A program made the position numbers and the translations under genes. This document shows positions 42,197-51,718 of a stretch of DNA of 64,000 nt, piece by piece. This DNA is from Fimbriiglobus ruber (lineage in GTDB: Bacteria > Planctomycetota > Planctomycetia > Gemmatales > Gemmataceae), in contig NZ_NIDE01000020.1 in NCBI RefSeq assembly GCF_002197845.1, positions 419,460 to 483,459 on the forward strand, read 5' to 3'. The notes beneath the pieces were generated by a model. The model saw only the letters and a list, made by a program, of their open reading frames with translations, did no database searches and was not told where the DNA came from. Every line of letters starts with the position of its first letter. Positions within the stretch are counted from its first letter, which is position 1.

Positions 42197-45100
42197 TTAC
42201 GACCCCGGCCGGGGATTCTGCTCGTCTTCGTCCCGCCGTTGTTGTTGGTGCTTCGCCCGCTGCTTCGCCTTGCGCAGTTTAGCGAACGTGTCGTTCTCGT
42301 CGCCAGCCGATTGCTCGCTCGTTGGCGGCGGAGGCGGCGGGAGGTTGGGGCCGCCGGTCGGAGCCCGCGCGGCGTAATCGTCGGCACCGGCCGGGGCGGG
42401 CGGCGCGGCGGATTCGGTCGGTGACGACTCGAACCGGCGGGCGGCGCGGTCGCGGTCGAGTGCTTCCCCGACCGCTGCCTTGCGCTGGAGCAACCGGCCA
42501 AGTGCGGCCGAGTCGTCTTCCGCGACCTCCCGACGCCGAAGGCGAGCCCACACGCGGACCGCGCTGCCATTGACCTCGGCCCACTCCAGCGAGATGCGCC
42601 GAACGCCCACGTCGAAGACGAGCAGCAGCCCGGCCGCGAACACCAGCCAGAACCAGAACGGGAGCAGGGCGCGGGTGGTACTCGGCGCATCGCGGAATAG
42701 CTCGCCCGACGCGAGCAGTTGGCGAAGATCGTCGTCGGCCTCGGTGTGGAACGTCCCGCCGGTCATTTCGGCCAGGCGCCGCATCAACGGCGTGTTGCTT
42801 TCCAGGTCGGCGAATTCCGGCGAGTACGGCACGGTCACGCCCGCGCGGCCGGCATCGAACACCTTCAGCTTGGCCGTTCCGTCGGCCTCGGGGATCAGGT
42901 TGCCGTTCTTGTCCCGTTCCGGTTCGAGCGCCTGGACGTTGAGGAAGTACGACCCGGCCTCGTCGGCCGTAAACTCGGCTTCATACAATCCGCCGCCCTT
43001 GGGCTTGAACTCGACTTGCGGTGCCTGCTCGCCCGGTGCCAGGTTTCCCGGCGTGGTCACGGCGGCACGGAGTTTGAGCCCGCCGACCGGCTTGTCCTTC
43101 TCGTCGCGAACGTCCGCCGTCACGCGAACCCGGCCGTCGCGGTATTCGGTAACGAGCGTCAGTTTGCCGCGCTCGGGCTCGCGCATGACCCAGTTGACGA
43201 CCTGCTCCCAGAACTTCTGATACATGTCGGACGCGGCCCAGTCGCGGTCCCACCATTTCACTTCCGCCCCGGGCATCGTCCGCGCGTCGGACGTGAAGGC
43301 GACGGCTTTGCCGAGGCCGTACCGCCACGAGGCGAGGAGCGGGAACCGCTGGTCCGGGTACGGCGTCGGGCCTTCGAGCGACATGCCCGCCAGGACGTTT
43401 TGCTTGAGCGTGCTGCGGACGAAGCCGAACAGTTTCGGCATCGGGTTCGGTAGCCCGGGCGCTAGCACGTCGGACGCGCCCGCTCCGCCGACGACCGTCG
43501 GCACGAACGCTTCCTTGTAAATAAACGACTGGCTGACCCGGCGGCTCTCCTTGATGTAAATCGCGGGAAGTTGGTTCGGGTCGGTCACGTCGTAGAAGTT
43601 GCCCTTCTTCCCTTCGCCGTCGTTCGTCGCCTCGGCGATCGTTTTGAGCTTCGACTTCTCCGCCCCGCCGTGCGTCGCCACGCCGATGGTCGTGCAGGTG
43701 ACGCCCTTCTGACTCATCTCTTTAACGGCGGCCATCCCCGCGGCGGCGTACTGCGGGTCGCCGTCGCTGATGAGGATGCAGTGCTTGACGGAGAGCCCGT
43801 GGGCCGGATCGGTGAGAGTGTCGACGGACGAGCGGAGGAACGGGTCGAAGTCCGGCATGTCGCCGGGCATCATGGCGTCGATTTGCGTCAGAATCTTATT
43901 CCGGGACCCGCTGTCGGACTCGCCCACGGATTGGAATCGGACGTGCCAGTTTACGCCGTTGCCACCGAACCCGTACTGCGTGACCCCGACCATGTCAGCC
44001 GGGCCGAGCCGCTTCACCGCGAGCTTCGCAATGTCCTTTTGCCACTTGTTCCCGTCCGCCATTTCGGACGCGTGCATGATGAGTACGAGTCCGCCCTTGC
44101 CGGCCGCCTTGAGCGCCTTGATTTCGCAATCGACGGGCAGCGCGGCCTCGATCGGCGTCCCCTGGTAGCCGCCCGCGCCGAAGCTGTCTGGGCCGCCGAT
44201 CATCATGAGACCGCAGCCCTGGTCGTACACGGCCGAGCGGAGCATTTCCATCTGGTCGTTCGTGAACTGCTCCGCGGGGACGTTGGCGAGGATCACGCAG
44301 TCGTAGTTGCCGAGGAAGACGCCGAGTTCGCCCCGGTCCGCGGGCAGCTTCCCTGCCGGTACGCGGTCGACGCGGATCTTTGCCCGGCGGAGGGTGTCGA
44401 GGAGGTGTTCGTGCTGGGAGCCCCCTTGGTTGGCGAGCGATTCGTCCAGGAAAAGCACCCGGCGTTGCCCGCGCGACACGACCGCGGCGGCGGCCCGGTT
44501 ATTCGCCGCCCGGTCTCCCGGCAGGCCCGCGACCGCGGCCCCGCCCGCGACAGGCCGGGACTCGGTCGGCGCGAACGTCGCCCGGTACGCGAAGGCCGAA
44601 TCGCCCTGGGGGTCGACGCGATCGCGGAACCGGAACACATTAAGGCCGGGGAACAGCCGCACCTTCGGCGGGTTGCCCTCGTCGAGGACTTGGGGGCCGG
44701 ATTCGATCTCGATTCCCCGGTTCTCGCCGTTCGTCGACTTGAACACTTCGAGTCGGCCGTCCACGATCTTGTCCGGCGTCGCGTTCCGGATGAGAACGCG
44801 GACCGGTAGCCGCTGGCCCTGGCTCGTCACCGGCGGCGCCTCGACCGCCTGCACGAGGACTTCGTTTTCGTTCCGAAAGCCCGGGGCGAGCGCGATGGTG
44901 TCCATCTGCACGTCGTTCTGCTTCGCGCGAACCGCTTGTTCCTCAGCGTTGCCGATGTTTTCGTTGCCGTCGGAAATCAGCACGATGCGCTTGCCGGTGC
45001 CTTCGGGAAACGACGCGAGCGCGAGTTTGATGGCGGCGGAAATGTCTGTGTACTCGCCGTTAATAGGCCCGGCCATCCGCTCGTCGACCGGCATGCGGTC

Positions 45101-45913
45101 GACGGCGGCCGGCGGCAGTGCGAGTCGCGGCCGCTTGCCGAACAGGATGAGCCCGACCTGATCGTTCCGCCGGTTCGGCCCGCGCCTGGCCACGGACTGC
45201 TCGATGAACCCGCGGACGCGCTCCCACCGGCGGTCGACGGCCTCGACCGCCGGCTTACCGGGCTCCAGGTCTTGCGGCACGCTGAACGAGCGGTCGACCA
45301 CGTAGAGGACGGTGACGTGTTCGCTCTGCTTGCGAACGCGGGGTTCCGCGAGGGCCATCGCGAGCAGCGCGATGACCAGCGCCCGCGCCGAGATCGCCAC
45401 CCACTTCCGCACCGGCCCTAGCCCGGACAAACTCCGGCGGCTGATGAAAAAGATCAACGGCACGAACGCCAGGAGCCCCAGCCACTCGGGGCGGACGAAC
45501 TCCAACCCCCGAATGCCCCGCAAGACTTCCGCGATCGCCGTGCCAGCAGGATGAACGGCGAGACCTCCAATCCCGAAAAGAAGCACCGCGCCGCAAACCA
45601 TCCCGGCCACGAACGACCAGACGCGAAATACCAGAAGGATGAACGTCGCGATCCCGAAGCAGACCGCGCCCAGGCCCAGCACGACTGTGGCGACATCCGC
45701 GTTGTAGCCGACGAGCGAGAGCTTGACCGCGGCGAGATCGAAGAGCCCGCCGAATCCGAGGGTGGCGCACAAATACGCCAGGGCAGCCGATGCGGGTGGA
45801 ATGCCGCGGCCGGACGAGGCGCGCAGAACCACGCGGGCGGTGGCGATGACCGCCCCGGCGAGGAGGGCGAATGCGAGCCAGTGGTCGCCAAGAAAATCGA
45901 TGACACGCTGCAT
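42197..45913 (-). CDS. Large membrane protein with two VWA domains and a glutamine-amidotransferase-like region
   Basis: 1238 aa from ATG 45913. About five membrane helices in the first 180 residues. VWA domain 1 begins VLYVVDRSFSVP with the MIDAS DxSxS at about 206-212 and contains VLISDGNENIGN. A beta-rich part follows. Then a class-I glutamine amidotransferase-like stretch (LLDTLRRAKIRVDRVPA, GGPDSFGAGGYQGTPIEAALPVD) into which a second VWA-like unit (GLVLIMHASEMADG, VKHCILISDGDPQY) is built. A final membrane helix (LPFWFWLVFAAGLLLVFDVG) precedes a Pro/Gln-rich tail. Such proteins accompany MoxR/DUF58 genes; no DUF58 gene is present here. Confidence 0.85.
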   Translation of the reverse strand: MQRVIDFLGDHWLAFALLAGAVIATARVVLRASSGRGIPPASAALAYLCATLGFGGLFDLAAVKLSLVGYNADVATVVLGLGAVCFGIATFILLVFRVWSFVAGMVCGAVLLFGIGGLAVHPAGTAIAEVLRGIRGLEFVRPEWLGLLAFVPLIFFISRRSLSGLGPVRKWVAISARALVIALLAMALAEPRVRKQSEHVTVLYVVDRSFSVPQDLEPGKPAVEAVDRRWERVRGFIEQSVARRGPNRRNDQVGLILFGKRPRLALPPAAVDRMPVDERMAGPINGEYTDISAAIKLALASFPEGTGKRIVLISDGNENIGNAEEQAVRAKQNDVQMDTIALAPGFRNENEVLVQAVEAPPVTSQGQRLPVRVLIRNATPDKIVDGRLEVFKSTNGENRGIEIESGPQVLDEGNPPKVRLFPGLNVFRFRDRVDPQGDSAFAYRATFAPTESRPVAGGAAVAGLPGDRAANNRAAAAVVSRGQRRVLFLDESLANQGGSQHEHLLDTLRRAKIRVDRVPAGKLPADRGELGVFLGNYDCVILANVPAEQFTNDQMEMLRSAVYDQGCGLMMIGGPDSFGAGGYQGTPIEAALPVDCEIKALKAAGKGGLVLIMHASEMADGNKWQKDIAKLAVKRLGPADMVGVTQYGFGGNGVNWHVRFQSVGESDSGSRNKILTQIDAMMPGDMPDFDPFLRSSVDTLTDPAHGLSVKHCILISDGDPQYAAAGMAAVKEMSQKGVTCTTIGVATHGGAEKSKLKTIAEATNDGEGKKGNFYDVTDPNQLPAIYIKESRRVSQSFIYKEAFVPTVVGGAGASDVLAPGLPNPMPKLFGFVRSTLKQNVLAGMSLEGPTPYPDQRFPLLASWRYGLGKAVAFTSDARTMPGAEVKWWDRDWAASDMYQKFWEQVVNWVMREPERGKLTLVTEYRDGRVRVTADVRDEKDKPVGGLKLRAAVTTPGNLAPGEQAPQVEFKPKGGGLYEAEFTADEAGSYFLNVQALEPERDKNGNLIPEADGTAKLKVFDAGRAGVTVPYSPEFADLESNTPLMRRLAEMTGGTFHTEADDDLRQLLASGELFRDAPSTTRALLPFWFWLVFAAGLLLVFDVGVRRISLEWAEVNGSAVRVWARLRRREVAEDDSAALGRLLQRKAAVGEALDRDRAARRFESSPTESAAPPAPAGADDYAARAPTGGPNLPPPPPPTSEQSAGDENDTFAKLRKAKQRAKHQQQRRDEDEQNPRPGS

Positions 45914-46068
45914 GGACTGGCCTTACGCCCCCGGAGATGGCGCCGAAGTCGGCAAACGCCCGCCGTCCCAACACTATCCACTTCTCGCAAATCAGGGCAA
46001 GTCACGACCGCCAGTTTCCCTCGCTTTTATGACGCTTGTGCCGTGATCTCATTGCACCGGCGGGTCGC

Positions 46069-46851
46069 TCACGCGCCACGAAGCGCGTCGAGAGCGGCAC
46101 CGATGTCCGGGGCGCGCATGAGCGATTCGCCTACCAAAACGGCCCGGACGCCGGCCGCGGCGAGTTTGTGCAGGTCGTCGTACGTGCGGATGCCGCTTTC
46201 GCTCACCACCGTCACCTCGCGCGGGATCTTCGGCATCAGGTCGAGTGTGTGGTCGAGCCGAGTGGTAAAGGTCCGCAAATCCCGGTTATTAATGCCGACC
46301 AGCACCGCCCCGCAATCGAGAACGCGGGGCAGTTCGTGGGCGTCGTGCAACTCCACGAGTACGTCCAGCCCAAGTGCGACCGCATCCCGATGAAGTTCGG
46401 CGAGTCGATTGCCGGGCAGAATCTCGGCGATCAGTAGTGCCGCGTCCGCCCCGGCGGCGCGGGCTTCCAACAACTGATAGCGATCGAGGATAAAGTCTTT
46501 TCGCAGCAGCGGACAGGGAACGGCCTCGCGGACGGCGGAGAGATAGTTGAGGTGGCCCTGAAAATACTCCTCGTCGGTCAAAACGCTGATGCAGGCGGCG
46601 CCGTGCTTCGCGTAAGTCCGGGCGATCGCGACCGGGTCAAAATCCTGGCGAATGATGCCGGCCGACGGGGACGCTTTCTTCACCTCGGCGATGACACGAA
46701 CCTCACCGGGTACTTGTAGGGCGCGGACGAAGCCGCGGGCCGCCGGGAGCGAAGCCATCAGGCGTTCGAGGTCCGCTTCCGGGACGCGGGCTCGCGCGGC
46801 CGCGATCTCGCGAAGTTTCGTTTCGACGATTCGATCCAAAATGGTGGGCAT
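46069..46851 (-). CDS. trpC: Indole-3-glycerol phosphate synthase
   Basis: 260 aa from ATG 46851. TIM barrel of tryptophan synthesis converting CdRP to indole-3-glycerol phosphate. Active-site motifs: EVKKASPSAG (Lys and SPS phosphate region), CPLLRKDFILD, ELHDAHELPRV, VGINNRDLRTF (Asn/Arg), and VVSESGI. Full length and complete. No other trp gene is beside it. Its upstream region is occupied by a large palindromic repeat. Confidence 0.94.
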   Translation of the reverse strand: MPTILDRIVETKLREIAAARARVPEADLERLMASLPAARGFVRALQVPGEVRVIAEVKKASPSAGIIRQDFDPVAIARTYAKHGAACISVLTDEEYFQGHLNYLSAVREAVPCPLLRKDFILDRYQLLEARAAGADAALLIAEILPGNRLAELHRDAVALGLDVLVELHDAHELPRVLDCGAVLVGINNRDLRTFTTRLDHTLDLMPKIPREVTVVSESGIRTYDDLHKLAAAGVRAVLVGESLMRAPDIGAALDALRGA

Positions 46852-46898
46852 AAAAAGCCGCGTCTCCACGTAATTGGCGAATACCGCATTCGAGCGAC

Positions 46899-47085
46899 CC
46901 TGGGGCGTTGCCCTCGTTGTACCCCATAAGTCGGAAGTGGCGAAAATGCCCCTTCCGAATGGCCTGGAAAACAAGCGATTTCCGAACGGCGAAGCGGATT
47001 TGGGCCTTCCGAATGCCGTTTCCGCAACATCTTGTTACGAAAGACGTTGCAGACTTGTGGGGTACAACGAGGGGCGTTGCCCCAG
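46899..47085. repeat. Inverted repeat pair with 34-bp arms upstream of trpC
   Basis: Arms 46899-46932 (CCTGGGGCGTTGCCCTCGTT...) and 47052-47085 (...CAACGAGGGGCGTTGCCCC) are near-perfect reverse complements. The spacer of about 120 bp contains two copies of CCTTCCGAATG (about 46951 and 47006) and a similar TTTCCGAACGG unit. No gene inside. It separates trpC from the divergent marR and must overlap the trpC promoter region or leader. Confidence 0.82.
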
Positions 47086-47261
47086 GCTGAGAACCATCAG
47101 TCCTTCAGACTGAAAGCGACCACTTCTGCTCTCCTCGCGGTGCTGCAACAAATGAGGGAACAGTGATCTCGGGTCCACGTTTGAGACCCACTTTATTATG
47201 CAACTTCGGCCCATTTTCGAGAATGACGTGTGACCTCCCGCGTGGGGAAAAAGCTCAGCGG

Positions 47262-47289
47262 GACAATAATTGTCTGGACAACTATCGTC
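47262..47289. promoter_or_regulatory. Putative tandem MarR operator
   Basis: A perfect 13-bp palindrome GACAATAATTGTC (47262-47274) is followed two bases later by GACAACTATCGTC (47277-47289), which keeps most of the dyad. They end 20 bp upstream of the marR start codon. MarR proteins bind such 13-18-bp dyads and repress themselves and the next gene. Confidence 0.7.
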
Positions 47290-47309
47290 GGGACGGCTAT
47301 TTATTTGGT

Positions 47310-47804
47310 ATGTCCTCCGCACCGGCCCCCAAACGGCGGTCCGCCGCCCCACGATTCGACTCCCCCGAACAGGAAGCCTACCTGGGCCTTTGGCGGACTT
47401 ACGACCGGCTCCGCGCGCTGGAAGACGAGGTGTTCGGCCGTTTCGATCTGACGGCCCAGCAGTACAACCTGCTCCGCCTCCTCCGCGCCGCGCATCCCGA
47501 CCCGGTTCCCACCTTGAAACTCGTAGACCGGCTCGTTTCCCGGGCACCGGACATTACCCGGATGCTCGACAAGCTCGAAGCCGGCGGACTGATTTCCCGA
47601 ATTCGGTCCAGCAAAGACCGGCGGACCGTCCTGGTCGGCGTGACCGGTTCCGGGGTCGCCCTCCTGGACCAGATTGCCGAACCCTTGCGGGCCTGTCACG
47701 AGCGGCAACTCGGGCACCTGTCCGTCAACGACCTCAAGACCCTGACCGACTTGCTCCACGCCGCCCGGCTCCCGCACGAACCGGGCGACAGTCCCTGGCG
47801 GTAA
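47310..47804 (+). CDS. MarR family transcriptional regulator
   Basis: 164 aa from ATG 47310. Helical dimerisation ends surround a winged helix: FDLTAQQYNLLRLLRAAHPDPVPTLKLVDRLVSRAPDITRMLDKLEAGGLISRI and the wing SSKDRRTVLVGVTGSG; DRR is the family's wing signature. It sits 28 bp before a flavin-dependent oxidoreductase gene that it probably controls, with a tandem palindrome in front of its own start. Confidence 0.92.
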   Translation: MSSAPAPKRRSAAPRFDSPEQEAYLGLWRTYDRLRALEDEVFGRFDLTAQQYNLLRLLRAAHPDPVPTLKLVDRLVSRAPDITRMLDKLEAGGLISRIRSSKDRRTVLVGVTGSGVALLDQIAEPLRACHERQLGHLSVNDLKTLTDLLHAARLPHEPGDSPWR

Positions 47805-47832
47805 CGCCTTCCCTTTCTCCCGGAGGTTGACC

Positions 47833-49122
47833 ATGACCCAGGCAGCGAACGACGCGGACGTGATCGTCATCGGCGGCGGGCCGTCCGGCAGCACCGTGGC
47901 GACCCTGATCGCCCAGAAGGGGTACACGGTCGACCTGTACGAGCGCGACCACTTCCCCCGCTTCCACATCGGCGAATCGCTCATCCCCCAGACCTACTGG
48001 GTGCTGGAGCGGCTGAACATGCTCGACACGATGCGGAACAGCCATTTCATCAAGAAGTACAGCGTCCAGTTCGTGAACCAGAAGGGGAAGCTCTCCGAAC
48101 CGTTCTACTTCGTCGACCACAAGCCCCACGAGTCGTCGCAAACCTGGCAGGTTCGCCGGAGCGAGTTCGACCATCTATTGCTCAACAATGCCCGCAAGCA
48201 CGGCGTCCGCGTTCACGAAGGTGTCCGCGCCCTGGAAGTTCTCTTCGACGGTAAGCGGGCGGTCGGCGCACGGATTCAGCCCGAGAACGGGCCCGAACGC
48301 GAAGTGAAGGCGAAGGTCGTCGTCGACGCGAGCGGCCAGAGTACCATGCTCCTCGGGCGGCTCGGTATCCGCGACTGGGACCCGGTCCTGAGAAAAGGAG
48401 CCGTTTGGACGTACTGGAAGGGCGCGTACCGCGACAAGGGACACGACGAAGGGGCAACGATCGTCCTCCAGACCGAAGGGAAAAAAGGCTGGTTCTGGTA
48501 CATCCCACTGCACGACGACATCATCAGCGTCGGGGTCGTGGCCGGGTACGATCACCTGTTCCAAAACCGGTCGTCAAAGGATCTCGAAACGATCTATTTC
48601 GAGGAAGTCGCTCGCTGCCCCGGCCTCCAGCCCCGCATCGCGAACGCGACTCGTTGCGACATCTTCCGAGCCCAGAAGGAATACTCGTACCGTTCCAAGC
48701 AGGCGGCCGGCGACGGGTGGGCGGTCGTGGGCGACGCCTTCGGCTTCCTCGACCCGCTCTACTCGTCCGGGGTGCTGCTCGCGCTGAAATCCGGGCAAAT
48801 GGCGGCCGACGCGATCACCGACGCTCTCGCCGCGGGCGACACCTCCGAAAGCCGACTGCGGGTATGGGAACCCGGGTTCGTTCAGGGCATGGAGCGGATG
48901 CGGAAGCTCGTCTGCGTGTTCTACGACGGCTTCAGCTTCGGCCGCTTCGTCCACCGCTACCCGCACCTGAAAGGGCTCGTCACGGACGTCCTGATCGGCG
49001 ACCTGTTCAAAGACGAAGTGGACGTCCTCTGGCCGCTGATCGACGAAATGCAAGCCGAACACGCGGCGGCTGTTAAAGCGGCACAAACGGCCGCGGTCGT
49101 GACGACCGGTGGCAGCTCATGA
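47833..49122 (+). CDS. Flavin-dependent halogenase-like FAD oxidoreductase
   Basis: 429 aa from ATG 47833 with GGAGG six bases upstream. FAD-binding VIVIGGGPSGS (GxGxxG, 14-19), FHIGESLIP, KKYSVQFVN (Lys74/75 at the position of the halogenase catalytic lysine), GWFWYIP (220-225, the WxWxIP motif of flavin-dependent halogenases), and GDAFGFLDPLYSSGV. These motifs favour the halogenase/monooxygenase branch over geranylgeranyl reductases, but halogenation is not proven. No dedicated flavin reductase gene is adjacent. MarR control suggests response to a phenolic or aromatic ligand. Confidence 0.82.
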   Translation: MTQAANDADVIVIGGGPSGSTVATLIAQKGYTVDLYERDHFPRFHIGESLIPQTYWVLERLNMLDTMRNSHFIKKYSVQFVNQKGKLSEPFYFVDHKPHESSQTWQVRRSEFDHLLLNNARKHGVRVHEGVRALEVLFDGKRAVGARIQPENGPEREVKAKVVVDASGQSTMLLGRLGIRDWDPVLRKGAVWTYWKGAYRDKGHDEGATIVLQTEGKKGWFWYIPLHDDIISVGVVAGYDHLFQNRSSKDLETIYFEEVARCPGLQPRIANATRCDIFRAQKEYSYRSKQAAGDGWAVVGDAFGFLDPLYSSGVLLALKSGQMAADAITDALAAGDTSESRLRVWEPGFVQGMERMRKLVCVFYDGFSFGRFVHRYPHLKGLVTDVLIGDLFKDEVDVLWPLIDEMQAEHAAAVKAAQTAAVVTTGGSS

Positions 49123-49160
49123 GCAGGTGTCCTGAACGAGGCCGAGGAAAATGATCTACA

Positions 49161-49195
49161 ACACGCGGCCGGTGCTTCTGGCACCGGCCGCGTGT
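49161..49195 (+). terminator. Rho-independent terminator after the halogenase-like gene
   Basis: ACACGCGGCCGGTGC and GCACCGGCCGCGTGT form a perfect 15-bp stem with a 5-base loop, followed by TTATTT. It lies 38 bp after the stop codon and ends the marR-oxidoreductase transcript. Confidence 0.88.
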
Positions 49196-49469
49196 TTATT
49201 TCACTCGTCGACAAGACGCACGCCAAGACACTTCCTGGCACGGTCTGTGCCGTCGTTTCGCTCCTGGTTCACAACGTGGGCGTATTCCACGAGTTCTCGT
49301 AGACTCCATTCGATAGATTCACGTCAGACCCACTTGTGCGGCGTGGGGGGTTGAAATAGCCAGGTCATCCGGCGTAACTTAACCTCGGCATCGGTCGGCC
49401 CGTGCGAGGCTGGGCGAACGTTTCCATATCTGTACTTCGTCTGACAACATCCTTTGCCCGGGAGAGATC

Positions 49470-50096
49470 ATGGCTGAAATCGAAATTCCGCACCCGCACG
49501 AGGTCAAAGAGAAAGCCGAGCACCCGTTCTTGCGTATGGTCGCGTTGTCTGTTGCGTTCTATGCCGTCGGGCTGGCCATCTCGTCGTTCGGGACGCACAG
49601 CACGGCCAAGGAAATGATGCTGGCCAAGCAAGAAGAAGCCAACCAGTGGAACCGGTATCAATCGAAGTCGACCCGCGAAGCACTTTACCGGAACGAGATT
49701 TTGAAGCTGAAAGCCGAAAAAAAATCGGGCACCATGCCGCAGTACAAGGAGGAACTTCTGGCCGAATACGAAAAAGAAGAGAGCCGGATGATCGCGGACA
49801 AAAAGGAGATCGAAGAGGGAGGGAAAGATAAGGACGGGAAAGAACTTCATGGGGCGAGACATTATCAAAACGAGGTCAAGTTACTCCAGCGTAAAGACCC
49901 CTACTTCGAGTTCGCGGAAGTGATTTTCCAACTCGCAATCGTCCTCGCTTCCGTGGCGATGTTGGCGGAAAAGAAGTGGGCGTTCTACGTCAGCGTGGGC
50001 CTCGCCATCGTCGGCGTGCTGCTAACCGCGAACGGGTTCGCTCTTCTGGTCGCGATTCCTGGCATCGATCACGGCACGCACAGCGTGGCTCACTGA
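49470..50096 (+). CDS. DUF4337 domain-containing membrane protein
   Basis: 208 aa with GGGAGA upstream of ATG 49470. One membrane helix near the N-terminus (FLRMVALSVAFYAVGLAISSF), a central charged helical part containing EANQWNRYQSKSTREALYRNEI, the DUF4337 signature, and two C-terminal membrane helices (EVIFQLAIVLASVAMLAEKKWAF, VGLAIVGVLLTANGFALLV). Function unknown. A single-gene unit that ends 142 bp before the second IS3-type copy. Confidence 0.85.
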   Translation: MAEIEIPHPHEVKEKAEHPFLRMVALSVAFYAVGLAISSFGTHSTAKEMMLAKQEEANQWNRYQSKSTREALYRNEILKLKAEKKSGTMPQYKEELLAEYEKEESRMIADKKEIEEGGKDKDGKELHGARHYQNEVKLLQRKDPYFEFAEVIFQLAIVLASVAMLAEKKWAFYVSVGLAIVGVLLTANGFALLVAIPGIDHGTHSVAH

Positions 50097-50289
50097 TTTA
50101 CGGGCGGTTCGGTGGAGGGCACGCTATTGCGTGCCGTCGCTTGCAAGGACGGCACGCAGATTGTTGCGTCATATTGCCTCCTTTGACAAGCATAGGCGAC
50201 CTGCCTCTCACTGGGAGCCGTTCCCAGCGGACTGGGGTGCTGCCGATTTCACGGACAGTGCAGTTGCTTATAGATTGGCCCGATCTTGA

Positions 50290-51151
50290 GTTTCGAATTG
50301 GTGTGGGGTGAGGCGTCCGAGGGACGAATGCATCCGCTCGAGCCGGTACTACCGCACGTCTTCGGCGGCGATCGTCCGGGCCGTCGGGACCGTGTCGTCG
50401 GCGGTCATTTCGAGTTCCCGCTGGCGTGTCCCCCGACACGATTCCAGGAATGCGTTGTCGTAACAATTGTCCGCCCGGCTCATGCCCTGGCGCATCTCGG
50501 CCCGGGCCCGCACCGCCCGATACGGGGTTCCCGCGTCCGGGCCACCGCGGTCGGTGTGACGGATCCACCCCGCACCCGGTGGACGCGAACGGATCGCGTG
50601 GCGCGACACGTCCCGTCCACCACGAGCCCCGCGGTCATGGATGCCGCGACCGACCACCCGGCGATGGCCCGCGGGTACCGGCCCCTCAACCCCGCGAGGT
50701 ACCCGAACCCGCCGCCCCGCAACGGCAAATCGGTACCGTCCCCCACCCACCATTCGTTGACGCGGGTCGGGTCCTCCCGATCCGACGGCCGATGCGGGTT
50801 GTACCCCAGGGTGTGTCGCCCGTGCGCGGTTCGGGGGACGAGCGAGCGCGGCGGAATCGCACGAAGGCGTTGATTCCTCGGCACTTTTGCCACCCCCCGG
50901 GGGCCACACGCGATCTCCCGGTCTCCCAACTCCTTGGTAATTCGGCGGGCGCCGTAACGCCCCTTGTGTGTCGGGAGAATGCTCACGACGACCGGCGTCA
51001 GCGCGTCGCGTTGCTGCTCCCGCAGGCCCGGCTCGGCCGACGGCCACGTGTCATCCGCCGACCGAGTCACGCCGCGGAGGTCGCCGACGGTGGCCGCGGG
51101 AGCACTCGCCTCACGGGCGACGGTCTCGACCACCGAGTACACGTCGGTCAC
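50290..51151 (-). pseudogene. IS3-type transposase OrfB (frameshifted)
   Basis: Reads in one frame from the GTGA overlap with orfA through HKGRYGARRITKELGD, NEWWVGDGTDLPL and AIAGWSVAASMTAGLVVDG, to about 50615. It must then change frame to give WIRHTDRGG, MSRADNCYDNAFLESCRGT, and finally a TAG at about 50349-50351 before YRLERMHSSLGRLTPHQFE. Two lesions, both shared with copy 1, would inactivate the DDE integrase. Confidence 0.83.
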
Positions 51152-51453
51152 TCGCGCCGGCCGAAAATGGGCACCGCGTTTTTTAGGATGTCGCGTTCGC
51201 GGGTGACGCGAAGGAGTTCGGTCTCGCGTTCCCGCACGCGGTCATCGAGGGACGAGGCGAGGGGGCCGGACGGGTCGCGTTGTTGGGCCTTCCACCGGTA
51301 CAAGAGATTCGGTCCCGAGAGGCCCCGCTCGGCCACCGACACCGCGGTGTGGCCGTCGAGGAGCATCGGGACGGCGTCCCGCCGGAACGCGTCCGAAAAC
51401 TGCCGGCGCGGTGGAGGAGACTTCGGGGTCGTGGGAACGGGCTTCTTGGCCAT
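51148..51453 (-). CDS. IS3-type transposase OrfA
   Basis: 101 aa, identical in protein sequence to the copy at 23206-23511: HTH region plus zipper-like helix. The slippery heptamer A_AAA_AAC lies at 51178-51184 (complement). A 4-bp GTGA overlap with orfB is kept. Confidence 0.88.
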   Translation of the reverse strand: MAKKPVPTTPKSPPPRRQFSDAFRRDAVPMLLDGHTAVSVAERGLSGPNLLYRWKAQQRDPSGPLASSLDDRVRERETELLRVTRERDILKNAVPIFGRRE

Positions 51454-51718
51454 GACACGACTCCTTTCCGATCGACCATACTAAGCATTCGGCTTGTCCG
51501 TCAAACCGGCAGCACCTCGTCCGAGAAGTCGTGTGCCCCCCGAGGTGCGAACGGGAGACGTGCTTTGAAATACATCGAAAGATCGTACCTGGTATCGGGC
51601 AAAGAAAGGTGTTCGGTCAGTGTCTTGTACCGCCAAATTGAGTCCGCGGGCACCAAAAGCCGCGGGGGCAGGCATTTCGGCCCGCCCCGCGGCTTCGCAC
51701 CTGGTTGCTGTTGTTGGA

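Larger units (their letters stand above)
50239..51513 (-). mobile_element. IS3-type insertion sequence, copy 2
   Basis: 1275 bp with the same terminal repeats (GCTGCC...GGCAGC) and about the same sequence as the copy at 23146-24413, in opposite orientation. No target duplication is seen (flanks GGT and ACC, which are complementary). orfA is intact. orfB is longer than in copy 1, but it also carries one frame change and an internal TAG. It lies between DUF4337 and a TlpA-like gene. Confidence 0.88.

Noticed and set aside
43571-44809. Plus-strand open frame of 412 codons opposite the double-VWA gene
   Set aside because: Antisense shadow of a strongly supported gene; no family motif.
23146-51513. 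Inversion of the 24-50 kb segment by recombination between the two opposed IS3-type copies
   Set aside because: The flanking bases do not pair as swapped target duplications, and the missing half of the TM0106-like gene is not found next to copy 2.
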